Shown: positions 22,844-35,015 of the stretch, in pieces | Position numbering within the stretch: position 1 is the stretch's first letter | How the letters are laid out: every line of letters begins with the position of its first letter | Origin: Metaphire vulgaris | Lineage: Eukaryota > Annelida > Clitellata > Crassiclitellata > Megascolecidae | Assembly (NCBI GenBank): GCA_018105865.1 | Contig: CM030867.1 | Coordinates: forward strand, 5,063,369 to 5,127,368 | DNA: 64,000 bases | Reading direction: 5' to 3' | Position numbers and translations under genes: made by a program | The notes under the pieces: model-generated | What the model was told of the DNA's origin: nothing | The model's database searches: none | The model's input: the letters and a program-made list of their open reading frames with translations, nothing else

Positions 22844-22907
<64 letters not shown>
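21040..22907 (+). mobile_element. L2/CR1-like LINE, 5' truncated, with (TAA)n tail
   Basis: A GC-rich element in AT-rich surroundings. The open frame begins upstream of the first Met (about 21040), carries RT and C-terminal regions to 22775, has a short 3' UTR and ends in (TAA)n from 22845 to 22907. The endonuclease is absent, so the copy is 5' truncated. The long undamaged frame and high GC suggest a fairly recent insertion. Confidence 0.88.
21162..22775 (+). CDS. LINE reverse transcriptase ORF (partial, open)
   Basis: A 537-residue frame. It has the L2/CR1 pre-RT pattern (CHADPLPTWLLKAVI, SNYRPVANLPFLSKVLEK), motif A LLAVLDLSAAFDTVDHHI, motif B CGVPQGSVLGPLLFVLYVAD, the intact catalytic YADD in SSHAYADDVQVYA, then LNPGKTELLWLS and the C-terminus SRLDYCNSVLLGLP, KRCWLTFRAL, ELKTYLFTRSYSY. 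The RT active-site Asp residues are all present. An in-frame insertion of about 24 residues (PPYFLFMIASKVRPISKLL...) separates RRHFS from AIHLVRALVLSR, where relatives have only a few residues. The start is not genuine: homologous sequence continues upstream of the first Met. It would copy LINE RNA if expressed, but it lacks the endonuclease. Confidence 0.85.
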   Translation: MSSPSKHCHADPLPTWLLKAVISTLAPFLTSLMTASLRSADFPRPWKHAITRPHLKRPGLDLTDASNYRPVANLPFLSKVLEKLANRQLVAYLTQNGLMPCNQSAYRIGHSTETALLRIFDDIVEAVASRNLALLAVLDLSAAFDTVDHHILIRRLELSYGIGGPVLAWLQDYLRDRSQTVSWDGSLSTPRPVHCGVPQGSVLGPLLFVLYVADVGRVIDSLGLSSHAYADDVQVYAACPPGETGELRTWVQDCVLEVAEWMASNRLALNPGKTELLWLSTPRRGHLIDPTPLEIGGKEVAPSNELRLLGVLIDSSLTLVGHLSAVTRSCFFQLRRIREVRRHFSPPYFLFMIASKVRPISKLLSTTPAAIHLVRALVLSRLDYCNSVLLGLPGNQLSRLQAVINASARIIFGLRRHEHVTPVLRDRLHWLWVPERIVYKRCWLTFRALRDPACPNYLSRLVRKQTTTGCRLQLRSSSRHRIYVPPPARTRKFGERSMTHGNPLLWNALPDSLAGTISPETFAKELKTYLFTRSYSY

Positions 22908-23089
22908 TTGTATTGCTTTTAAATGTCTGCTACTAAGCTTATGCTTAGTTTCAATCGATCAATTAACGTATAGGCCTACAGCGCCACTATCATAATGCCC
23001 AGGGCATCAGCCGATGGCGCACCAAATTCAAATAGAATTAGAGCCAGGTCAATCCGGAAGATCAGTCAGAACAGCGGGGGAAGCAATCT

Positions 23090-23960
23090 AAGACTAAGTA
23101 TGCTTTAAGACCGGATCTGAAACAATAAATCTGAAACCGGATCTGAAATTGTTAGTTATACGAAATTATATTGATAATGAATTCCAAAGCTTAGGGCCAC
23201 GCACTTGAGAAACAACTAGTGCCAATGATTGGGGAGAATAAGGAACAACAAATGAATGTCCTGCCGAATACCTAGTGGATTGAGTGGGATAAGTGGTCGT
23301 GAGATAAGTCGCATCTTAAGGTAATAGCGTTCATTATATAATATGGTTTTACAAACTAAAAGACAAATTTTATAACTAATTCGGTATTTGATAGGAAGTC
23401 AATGTAGGGACTGTCTAGCTGTTAAAATCTTGGAGTTTTGGCTGAATTTTAAAATCTTGGAGTTTTTGTTGAATTTGTGATGAATTTAATCTAGGCGACA
23501 AATTTTATAACTAATTCGGTATTTGATAGGAAGTCAATGTAGGGACTGTCTAGCTGTTAAAATCTTGGAGTTTTGGATATGAATTTAACTAAAGAATTTT
23601 GTACTCTATGGAGTTTCTGCATAGTTGAATTTGTGATGCCGAAAAGCAGCGAATTACAATAATCTAGGCGACTAGATACCACTGCATTGGCTAACTGAAT
23701 AAGAACAGGCTTAGGGAGGAGATGTCTGATGCGATAGATATCTCGAATATGATTATGGGAAATTTTGCAAACCGAATTTATGTGACTAGTGAAAGAGAAG
23801 GTAGAGTCAAATGTCACACCAAGGTTGCGAGCAGAAGTACTTCTAGGGACAATGGTGGAATCTCTTATTGCTACAGATTTAAGAGATTAAAACTTGGTCA
23901 GTTGAGCTGGAGTATCTAACAGCGAGAACTCGGTTTTGAAATTAAGCTTTTCATTCATTA
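23090..23960 (-). mobile_element. L2-like LINE C-terminal relic with internal duplication
   Basis: The minus-strand frame 23817-23557 reads MTFDSTFSFTSHINSVCKIS and VVSSRLDYCNSLLFGI with VQNSLVKFISKTPRF, the region after RT motif C in L2-like LINEs; further downstream a VRGPKLWN-like end is recognisable near 23200. An 80-bp segment is repeated (23364-23443 and 23499-23578). Many stops; inactive. Confidence 0.7.
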
Positions 23961-24039
23961 AGCTTTTCATTCATTTATCACTAATGTGCCAGCCAGATTT
24001 TATGGGTTGGGTTCTAAAAAATGGACCAATGGCCATCTC

Positions 24040-24690
24040 TGCCCAGAGGAGTAGCCAGTACCCTAGAATTAGGAGGCACCGTCGTTTATAGATCGAGGAA
24101 AACGCACTAAGCGTTAGAGACAATGACATTTTCTGCTCGTCGAAACATTGTGGGCGAAAAATGTGAGGGCCTTTATTCTAGAATCTGGCTACGCCACGGC
24201 ATTCTTGAGACAACTGAATTCAGAAGTTTGCGTGTATACGCGACGCTGCCTCATAATTCTCGGATCCTGGCTACTCTCCGACACCCAGTCACACACACAC
24301 AGTCTCTCTCACACACACACACAGTCACACACACACAGTCACACACACACACACACACACACTTATATATGTATTTGGCGTAGCCACAGGGCCCCGGCCC
24401 TCTATTCGGAGCGAGACCGGTCGTGAGATTCACCCAAAACCAATGAATAGTTAAGGGCTATTTAGGGGTAGTACTAGATCGAGGAAATCACACCAAGCGT
24501 CTGAGACGATGATCTTTTTGGATTTGGCTTGTCGAAACATTTAGCCGAAAAATGTGAGCGCCCTTATTCTGCAATCCTGGCTACGCCACTGCAGTCCTGT
24601 GGCACAACTGAATTCAGACGTTTGTGTGCATACACGACGGTGCCTCCTAATTCTCAGATTCTGGGTACTCCCTTGGTTCAATACTAGCTG
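24040..24690. repeat. Paired copies of a 200-bp repeat in larger inverted ends
   Basis: A block at about 24094-24280 ('gaggaaa...cgaaaaatgtgag...ggctacgccac...acaactgaattcag') recurs at about 24477-24674. The outermost sequences, GAGTAGCCAGTACCCT...AGGAGGCACCGTCG and CGACGGTGCCTCCTAATTCT...GGGTACTC, are inverted relative to each other, as in a MITE. Between the copies lie an interrupted (CA)n tract (24289-24361) and the motif GGCGTAGCCAC. Confidence 0.6.
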
Positions 24691-24699
24691 CTAACTGGG

Positions 24700-25054
24700 A
24701 GAATAAAACGAGGATCAGTTCCAAACAACCATTTGACTATATCATCGGCGTAGCCACGGTTGACCGACACCCTATTTTGGCAGGGACCCAGCCATTGGAT
24801 TTGAGCAAGACCGCTGAGAAATGTGGGGATGGGTACGTAACATGATCGAAGAGAATACATGAATTTGCGAATAACTTCTTGACGAGCCTTGTTTCTCCAT
24901 AAATTCTACATACATTCTACATTCCCCTATTTCGGAACCCTGGCTACGACACTGGACTATATTACTGGCAATAATATTGCGATCCTACTCGATGCATATA
25001 GTCCCCTAAAACCGAATTCTTGCGTACTAGATTCCGATGCTTAGGGGCGGAAGA
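24700..25054. other. No gene; scattered GGCGTAGCC motifs
   Basis: Holds further 'ggcgtagccacgg' and 'ccctggctacg' motifs like those of the neighbouring repeat, but no complete element could be delimited. Confidence 0.4.
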
Positions 25055-25160
25055 TGGCAGAGTGGGTTGACGGAGCGGGTTCAAACCCCGTTAATGCCCC
25101 TAGTGGCTTTCACACAGGCAGTAATGCCTTCTAAGCCACTTTAAATCATGCTAAGTTTTT
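25055..25160 (+). repeat. SINE-like repeat with A-box and B-box (copy 2 of 3)
   Basis: TGGCAGAGTGGG (25055-25066) fits a tRNA-type A-box and GGTTCAAACC (25078-25087) a B-box; the 11-base gap is much shorter than in a tRNA gene. The tail, 'gcccctagtggctttcacac' and 'taagccactttaaatcatg', matches copy 1 at 1571-1665. This suggests a tRNA-derived SINE whose head has lost the anticodon arm. Confidence 0.6.
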
Positions 25161-26679
25161 TAAAGATGCTAATTACATACTATATATTCGGGCTAGATCA
25201 GCAGCATCCAATATATGCGAAAGACTGATTTTAACATGATTTATAGATCGTTTTAAAATCAATTACTTTTGCAGTGTAATGACGTCATCTACTTTTGGTC
25301 ACTTAAATTGCGTAGAGAGTTAATTTCTGAGTGTGACTACCAAATTTCATATATGTATTACTGTGCAAACTCCAGTTACAGCAATTAATAGATGCCATGG
25401 TGCTAGAGACAATGGACCCAAGTTCGCGGTCCCGAGATTGGCTGACGTCAGTTCTTAATTTAAGAGGTCTGTGGGCAGAGTATTAAGCCTTCGGCAAACA
25501 AAAACGGCTGTACACAGCTTATCATAGGTCATGATCCCGGACTCGTCGAAGACGTAAGGGACTATCCGCTAAAACCTGTCAGCACTCGACATTCTGCTCT
25601 TTAGATGAAGGAGTGGATGGAAGATTAAGCGATGTCCGGCTTGTTGCATGTAGCGGTTTTATAGTTGAACAATAGCCTCGGTCCACATCTTGTTGCATGT
25701 AGCGGTTTTATAGTTGAACAATAGCCTCGGTCCACATCTTTAATTCTTTTTCTGCCGGTTACATTTTAAATTAGGTCACTTAATTGTGAATGATTTGAAC
25801 TACATTGATTGGGAGTACAATTTTTGGCAAAAACAACTGTAGATTATTGTAAAGGTAGCAAGAACAAATGGAGCGAGGAGGTATGCTTCTTTATATGTAT
25901 TTCTTACACATTGTGCTTGCTGCTGTCATTTACAATTTTATCTGGTAGTTGCGTGCTTGAGAGAAATATGTCCTGTAAGCAAATTTAAGACTTTTATTAT
26001 AATTAGTGCACCATTCACATTCTCAATTAAAGCAATTTATGTAACGCTTTAACGTCCAAGCATTAAAAAGTCTCATTTCATAAGAAACTATCGATAAGAA
26101 ACTCTCGATTAGACCGACCAGCTACGGCGCACCATGGTGATGCAATATTTGTTTCTTTCCAGAAAACCAGCGTTTTTGACAAGTACTGTAATAAAATGTT
26201 CGTGAAACCATTTTGCTTTTTGTGTTCTTATGAGACATGGAACATTCTACAGGGTTCGATGTACAGGGTTCAATGCGCTGTAGATTGGTCAGAATTGTTC
26301 TACACGTGCTACTCTTGACCAACATTTTTGACGAACTATTAGCATGAATGCTGATGTTGGTCGCGAGAATTGCTATGACACTAATATGCACAGTTACAGT
26401 TCGGTGACCGGCTGCTGAAATAGTGACTAAATACTGCAAAGCTGCAAAGACGGCGAATAAACAGTATTGCCACTATCGCATTGAGCAGAGCGAATGAGAA
26501 TATATTGAGGCCTGAATGAATGTGGTCAACGCAGTGAATTCTTGACAATGAGTAAAAGCAGTTTGTGATCTACAGACGCGAGCATCCTAACGATCAGTGA
26601 AGCGGACCACGAGATAGGCGGCGGAAGAAGGTGGCTTGAAAAGTTGAGTAACGTAATGTAACAAAGGAAGCTGGTAGGC
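25161..26679. other. No gene recognised; one 49-bp tandem duplication
   Basis: AT-rich sequence with one exact two-copy tandem duplication (25640-25688 and 25689-25737, unit starting CTTGTTGCATGTAGCGG). The minus-strand open frame 26122-26439 shows no family motif, and I do not call it a gene. Confidence 0.45.
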
Positions 26680-26745
26680 TGGCGGAGCGGGTTCAAGCCC
26701 GTCAACTCTCATAGGGCTTTCACACAGGCAGTAATGAGCAAATAC
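26680..26745 (+). repeat. SINE-like repeat (copy 3 of 3, short)
   Basis: GGCGGAGCGGGTTCAAGCCC is followed by 'gggctttcacacaggcagta', as in copies 1 and 2, but the block breaks off after 'gcagtaatgagc'. Confidence 0.5.
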
Positions 26746-27058
26746 ACGCTATGTTTTATGTAATAAAAAATACGGCGTCTGACCTCGAGGTGCTCAAGAA
26801 ACAATAATTACACAAGCCTTCATAGGAAAAGCTTTTCCACAATTTTGGCCTTTTTATGCTTTTCCGCATGCTGAATCTAAAATGAGCATGAAATAGCTCC
26901 ATCACTTACAATTTTTTACACGGATGGCAGATGGCGCCAGCTTACTGTAGGAACTCGTCTCATTTGATAAGCTGCCAAAGCTGGCGTCCCTCTTCTTGTT
27001 TCTGAGTCATCTTCGTGCCTCGTGGCATTTAGTATTTGTTTGTTTTTTGAATTGTAAA

Positions 27059-27840
27059 ATGGCAAGTCGTCTTTGTGTCAACAGTTCTAACAGGTTTTTG
27101 TGATGTATGTGGCGAGTATGTGGTCAAGAGATATCAAAGGAACATTAACGGAGTTTGTGGAAAAGGTGTACTTTGCTTATTTTGGTGTCAAATTCTGGGA
27201 CCAATAACAGTCTTGGGCACTATACATAAAGTGTGCTATTTTTGTGTGGAAGATTGAATTAATGAAATGGTCATATGGGAAAAAGAATCTTAAAATTTCC
27301 GAGTTCTAATGGTATGGAAAGAACAGAAAAACTACACTGACGACTTATTTTAGCAAAGTTGATGTCAATGGATATCATTCTAAGAACAAGAAAGAAATTT
27401 CATATCTTTATCTGCATTCCATCTTGCATCCTCTACCTCTACCTCTACCATGTTCTTACCCCACCAGATTAATTGCAAGCTCTTTGCACAACTAGGAGTG
27501 ATTCTGACTGCGAATTCGAAAGCAGCAAGCCTCAGCTTTTTTAGCTAAATGATTTGGATGATCTACAGTAGTAAGCGACTTATGTTTAACCAAAGAGAAA
27601 GCTAAACTTCTTGGTTGAAAGAAAAGAACGTGCTTCCTCCAGAAGCATCGTTTAATTGGTATAAGAGAGAAATTTGCTCGTTATTTTGGGATAGAAGGTG
27701 AACTACTAGTAGTTTTAATTCTGCAGCAATATAGCTGGGTTTAGTAGAAGAATTTGGTATCAATTACAATATAGACGATTGGAGAATCTTCATTGATTCA
27801 TCCAAGAGAAGCCTAAATTATGCTTTTTATGCACAATACT
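27059..27840 (+). pseudogene. Second, highly decayed copy of the 'DEHGERFH' family (5' half)
   Basis: From ATG 27059 the frames read MASRLCVNSSNRF, then CDVCGEYVVKRYQRNI (a CxxC zinc-type motif), EFVEKVYFAYFGVKFWDQ, KVCYFCVED, RVLMVWKEQKNYTDDLF and, near 27780, DWRIFIDSSKRSLNYAF. These follow the same order as the N-terminal half of the family represented at 5061-6750. Stops and frameshifts occur throughout and the C-terminal half (including the GERFH block) is absent; a TIR element starts at 27897. No CTGGTCAACAA terminus was found upstream. Confidence 0.6.
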
Positions 27841-28058
27841 AACATATATTCTTCACTCCTGTGGCACATTGCATTTATCTAACAGAAGGCTATGACAATA
27901 AGGCTTATCGCGAATCTAAATTTAGAATCGGCCCTAAATTAGGTCGCGCGCACTGCGCATGCGTATGCAAATGTGGGCATTAGATAGTCGAATGCACGCA
28001 AGCGGTATTGTTTGAAGTGCTAACATTTATATAAAGTTTATTTAGTTCCGTAAAAAAA

Positions 28059-28436
28059 TTGAGTATCCCCTTCAAACATTGTTGTTATGGAACATGTGGA
28101 AATGACAGTGGGAAAGCTGAAATTTGTTTAAAAGAAGGCGTTCGTTTTATACAGTTCCCCGATCCGTCGACTGACAGAGCAAAAGCAGAGAGGTGGATTG
28201 TAGCATGTCGCCGAGAGACCTTTACTATCGAGAACATTACCAGATGGACATGCATTTGCAACAAACACTTCTCAGATCCAACTGGGCCAACTCAGATGAA
28301 TTCGGCTCCTGTACCATCCACGACATCCAATGTCCGAATTGAAAGCTGGCGCAAACGACAGCGTAGACCAGCAAAAGAACGACCAGCGATATTGCAAAAA
28401 TGTCAAAAACTAGATATTGCCGAAACGCTGTTATAA
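28059..28436 (+). CDS. Short THAP-domain protein
   Basis: A 125-residue frame. Residues about 9-85 form a THAP zinc finger of C2CH type: the Cys pair in CCYGTCGND, the FIQFPDP segment, WIVACRRETF, and CICNKHFSDPT, which carries the final Cys and His; Pro and Phe anchor positions are present. THAP domains bind DNA, often at transposon ends. After the domain only a basic tail (RKRQRRPAKERP) and a short end (AETLL) remain, with no transposase core, so it is either a cut-down transposase or a DNA-binding remnant of the enclosing 27897-29231 element. Start chosen at the first Met, eight residues before the first Cys. Confidence 0.7.
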   Translation: MSIPFKHCCYGTCGNDSGKAEICLKEGVRFIQFPDPSTDRAKAERWIVACRRETFTIENITRWTCICNKHFSDPTGPTQMNSAPVPSTTSNVRIESWRKRQRRPAKERPAILQKCQKLDIAETLL

Positions 28437-28483
28437 TTGCAATACCAACAACCTGCAATGGATGATAACTTCAGGAATGTAGG

Positions 28484-28881
28484 CAATGATAGGGGGAGGG
28501 GAGGTCAATATCAGTTGACGTCAACAATTTCAAGTTTTACTAAAAAATCAAAAACTATAAAATTTCATGGAATACTATTTATTACAATGCATAGTGCTTA
28601 GAATACCGAAAAAAAGCATGGCAAAAAGGTCATCACTTTGACACTCGATGAGAAAAAAAGGGAACAATGGTCATCACCACAAAAATAATAACCTTGTTAT
28701 TGGGACCTTCTTTGGAGAAGACAGCTTGGAGATTCTCACATTCGATGAAAGACATCTTGAGGGAGGGGTCAAAAGTTTTTGACGTAATTATAGGGGGTAA
28801 CTGAAAGTTGACAGTTGTTGACAAGGGGTAGGGGGTCAAAAATTGCCCAAAAATTGTAGACATAATTTAATGGACAGCCCC
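28484..28881. mobile_element. PIF/Harbinger-like MITE (copy 2, rearranged)
   Basis: Shares long stretches with 4220-4621: GTTGACGTCAACAATTTCA, 'tttcatggaatactatttat', 'aaagcatggcaaaaaggtca' and the right end 'ttaatggacagcccc'. The left TIR is missing, and about 50 bp near 28700-28755 have no counterpart in copy 1. Confidence 0.75.
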
Positions 28882-29581
28882 GAATTAAGAGGATGAACAA
28901 AACCGCATAACCACATTTTACTTAGCGCTATATTAGACATTACATCTGCACAAGTTCATCCTTTTTCCGGTCGTTAACAATGCTCTGCACTCGAGCCAAC
29001 GTTTTAATTCAAATACTGAATTGTGTGTAATATCACTACGGCGAAGTTTTGCTCCTGGAACGTCTAATTCTGACAACTTTATTTCGAAAAACGAGCTGCT
29101 TGACGCCATGCTCGCTAATGTTCGCTACCTCTTCGCTGCCCACATTTGCATAAACAGCTCAGCGCAGCTTGACCTATTTATTTTAATTAGGTGCATGACG
29201 TCACGAAATGTCTTACGCGATAAGCCTTATTAATGACTAATTTGGTTACCTGTCTCTTGTAGTGTGGTAAGCCATGCAATAAAAGTGACAGTACTGATAA
29301 CGTAACGCAAGACCAATAGACTTAAATTCAGCAGAAAGCTAAAAATTGGCATACACTAGATACTTTCGGCAATGGAATGCGTAATGAGTCTTCGTCGGAG
29401 AAGGAGCGAGTAAGAAGCCGCCGTGAAGATTCGTCGATCGCTCGGCGATTGTTTTAATTTAAAATTAAATATTTGAAAGTTTGAAAGTGTATTTTCGAAG
29501 TGGAAAGATGATAGGGAGTCCAGTAAAGTAGTAGTGACTCGATCGTAGCGTACCCTAGGGTTGACAGGTTCAACGGGAAGG

Positions 29582-29583
<2 letters not shown>
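28882..29583. other. Right arm of the THAP element, then no gene
   Basis: 28882-29231 is the right arm of the THAP-bearing element. 29232-29583 shows no coding sequence or repeat I can identify. Confidence 0.4.
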
Positions 29584-30010
<427 letters not shown>

Positions 30011-30342
30011 CGTATAATAAAGAATCCTTGCATAGAATTTCTACTCCCCTATGCTACTTGGATAGTAAAACAAACGCGAAGTATTCGACGGACTCAATCG
30101 TTCCAGGCGACCACGAATTTGACGAAGTCTACGCCTGCCACGTTGTCGATGTTATGATGAATATGCGTAATGCTGTGAACGTTTCAGTAACAAAGTCTAT
30201 GGCCAATTCTCAAGTCAAACAGTGCGAGGAATACAGCAAACGGCTTAATGTTAAGCGCACCTTTACCCCTGGCAATAAAGTACTTTCGAGGAACTTTGAA
30301 AGAAACTACACCATGGCTTGGATCTCATACAATTCTTTAAAT
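30011..30342 (+). pseudogene. Gypsy-type LTR retrotransposon integrase C-terminal scrap
   Basis: An open frame after the microsatellite reads EFDEVYACHVVDVMMNMR, then QVKQCEEYSKRLNVKRTFTP and GNKVLSRNFERN. The pattern 'Q..Q...Y..R......F..G..VL..N' is characteristic of the region before the GPY motif of Gypsy integrases. No LTR, RT or RNase H lies nearby, so it is an isolated relic. Recognition is by eye. Confidence 0.5.
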
Positions 30343-31062
30343 ACTAGCTGTTAACCAGTCAAAAATGACGGTGAGAGTGGCTATCTCCTCCGATTTTTTG
30401 CAAACGTTCGTATTATTACCTAAATTTTTTTAAATTTTAAGTTTGTCTTATGTGCTCACTGGGTGGTCTTGCACCTCTCCACCACAGGGGGTTGCACACC
30501 ACAACGGAACCTACGACTACGGTTTGGACCTACGATTCCATTGTGATTTGGTATCCCACGAGGAATGCACCCTCCAGTGTTACCTACGGCCCCTTTGGGG
30601 CTTACGGACCCAAAGGGGCTTTGTTTCCCACAGAGGGCTGGGACTTTTCTCCCCGGGGCTGTGTCCCTAGTGGAGGACACAGCCTTACGGGGTGCTGGGG
30701 ACACAGCCGTACGGGGTACTGGCATCCTCCCGTCTCCAACGGGAGGATGCGCTCCCTACGGCCTCACCTGAGGCTGCGCACCCCCCCAGTAGGACCTGCG
30801 GCTCCACACGTGGGGTCTACGGCCTCTCTCGGAGACTTGGGCTTGGTCTCCGACGGGAGGCTGCGCCCCGTTAGAGCCTACGGCCCCCACGTAGGTTGTG
30901 GCATGGTTTACGACGGAAGAGTGCGCTTCATTCCATTAGGATCTACAGGCCCAACACGGGGTTGCGTCCCCAGTAGGGCCTACGGCGCCACACGGGTTCC
31001 CAGTGGTGCCGTACAACGTGCATTCAATCAGGTCGATTCGTGAAGCTGCAATGAAGACGCTT
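30343..31062. repeat. GC-rich repeat family with CTACGGCC-type motifs (copy 1)
   Basis: Starts ACTAGCTGTTAACCAGTCAA, then 'gagagtggctatc', a spacer, and from about 30450 about 600 bases of GC-rich sequence built from degenerate motifs such as 'cctacggcccc', 'acgggaggctgcgcccc' and 'cttggtctccgacggg'. It ends near GTGCCGTACAACGTGCA and a 'caatcaggtcgattcgt' segment. The same order recurs at 57107-57870. Long frames are open on both strands, as expected of GC-rich repetitive DNA, and the open frame differs between the copies, so I do not call a protein. No TIR, TSD or known family. Confidence 0.65.
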
Positions 31063-33488
<2,426 letters not shown>

Positions 33489-33992
33489 TGTCATCTTCAA
33501 TCTGAAGGTTGACGGTCATGCGTTGTCTCCATTTCGTTCTGTCCTCAGCAATCCTTTTTAGTCTTCCGTAGTTCTTTTCTTGTATGTATTTCTTAACGTC
33601 CTCCAGCCATTCTCTTCGGGGTCTTCCTCTGGTCCTGTTTCCTTCATATCTTCCCTCTAAGAGGACTTTTGCTTGTTCTGTGCTTGAACCAAGCATTATG
33701 TGTCCAGCATACTGTGTTTTCCTGGTTATGATTTCTGTCAAGAGTTGTCTTTTTCTCCTATTTTCTTTAGCACCTCTTCATTTGTTATTCTCTCTTGCCA
33801 GCTAATTTTCAGGATTCTTCTGAAGCACCACATTTCAAAGGCCTGTATTTTCTTTTTCAACTACTTTGTTGAGCATTCGCAGGAGCATGTGATAACCGAA
33901 TAGCACCTCAGGATTCGTAGTTTTAGTCCGTTTCTGTTATGTTTAGTCCGTTTCTGTTATGAAACTGCCCGTATTCCTTTACTTGTTCCAAC
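33489..33992 (-). mobile_element. RTE-like LINE C-terminal fragment
   Basis: The minus strand reads KIQAFEMWCFRRILKISWQE, then TEIITRKTQYAGHIMLGSST, RTRGRPRREWLEDVKK and AEDRTKWRQRMTVNLQIEDD. This is the standard RTE 3' end of the RT protein. A 20-bp unit (TTTAGTCCGTTTCTGTTATG) is tandemly duplicated near 33921-33960. The RT catalytic part is missing. Confidence 0.8.
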
Positions 33993-33993
33993 A

Positions 33994-34024
<31 letters not shown>

Positions 34025-34099
34025 CTTCTTCTTCTTCTTCTTCTTCTTCTTCTTCTTCTTCTTCTTCTTCTTCTTCTTCTTCTTCTTCTTCTTCTTCTT
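33994..34099. repeat. (TTC)n microsatellite, (GAA)n tail of a minus-strand RTE
   Basis: About 35 TTC units. They directly follow, on the minus strand, the end of the RTE protein at 34100-35015, so the tract is likely that LINE's 3' tail. Confidence 0.9.
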
Positions 34100-35015
34100 T
34101 AGGTGCTGTGTATTTCTACGTTAGCGACCATGGATTTCCACTTTTTTCTATCTTGACATCCTCTTATTAATTCGATGTTATTCATTATTCCCTCAATTCC
34201 TTCTCGTAGGCAGTCTACATATGTGTTTCTCTGCCTTCCTCTGGCTCTTTTTCCCTCCACTTTTCCGGTTATTGCCAAATGCTCCAACTTAGTGTTATCA
34301 ATTGAGATGTTGTGTTTCTCGTTGTAATGCTTGCTTACTATCATCGTTTTTGTTTTCTTTTTGTTAATTTCCATCCCGTATTCTTTGCTTGTGTCATTTA
34401 GCTTGTTAATTATGGGTTGGAGATCTTCCTCTTTTTCTGCAAAGATTACCGTATCATCTGCATATGTAAGTATGTTGTAGTTGTTAATTATGGGTTGGAG
34501 ATCTTCCTCTTTTTCTGCAAAGATTACCGTATCATCTGCATATGTAAGTATGTTGTAGTTGTTACTCCATTGGTTTTCGTTCCAGAGGTTTGTTCTAATG
34601 CTCCCTTTATTAATAGTTCTGTGTATAGGTTAAATAGTAAAGGGGATAATATGCATCCTTGTCTGACTCCTTTAAGATTTGTATTTTCTCGGATTCCTCT
34701 TCTTTTATTCTTATGGTGGCGTATTCATTCCAGTATAAGTTGCAGATTAAATTTTGCTCCAGTTTTGGTATCCCTGCCCACTCTAGGGTCTCCAATAGCT
34801 TTTGATGATTTATTCTGTCAAATGCTTTTTTATAATCGATGAAGCATATATGTAATTTCTTACCCAGTTTTAGAGCGTTTTCACATAGTTTCCTTATTTG
34901 AAAGACGGCGTCTCTGGTTCCCTTGCCTTTTCTGAAACCCAGTTGATTTTCTGATAATATTGATTCTGCTATCGGTGTGATTCTATTCTTTATTACCTGT
35001 AATAAGATTTTTGTT
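34100..35015 (-). pseudogene. RTE-like LINE RT with a tandemly duplicated YADD box
   Basis: On the minus strand: RT fingers and motif A region (KLHICFIDYKKAFDRINHQ), LETLEWAGIPKLEQNLICNL, motif B LKGVRQGCILSPLLFNLYTE, then motif C. A 78-bp unit is present twice without change (34403-34480 and 34481-34558), encoding NYNILTYADDTVIFAEKEED twice in frame. After MEINKKKTKTMIVSK the frame jumps to the C-terminal VEGKRARGRQRNTYVDCL. Stops and frameshifts elsewhere make it inactive. Confidence 0.78.

Larger units (their letters stand above)
27897..29231 (+). mobile_element. TIR element carrying a THAP ORF
   Basis: AATAAGGCTTATCGCG at 27897-27912 is inverted as CGCGATAAGCCTTATT at 29216-29231, a perfect 16-bp TIR. 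Both arms also share a subterminal ATGCAAATGTGGGCA, in inverted orientation. A THAP-domain ORF (28059-28436) is the only coding part. A Harbinger-like MITE copy (28484-28881) interrupts the right half. Flanks contain ATGAC on the left and AATGAC on the right, so the duplication is unclear. The transposon superfamily is not settled; THAP domains occur in P and Kolobok-type transposases. Confidence 0.7.

Noticed and set aside
26122..26439. 105-residue minus-strand frame
   Set aside because: No motif, no neighbour support and ordinary length for a chance frame in this composition.
30450..31043. 197-residue frame rich in Gly, Pro and Arg in the GC-rich repeat
   Set aside because: Overlapping frames are open on both strands, and the second copy of the repeat is open in a different frame, so the frame is a by-product of GC-rich repeats.
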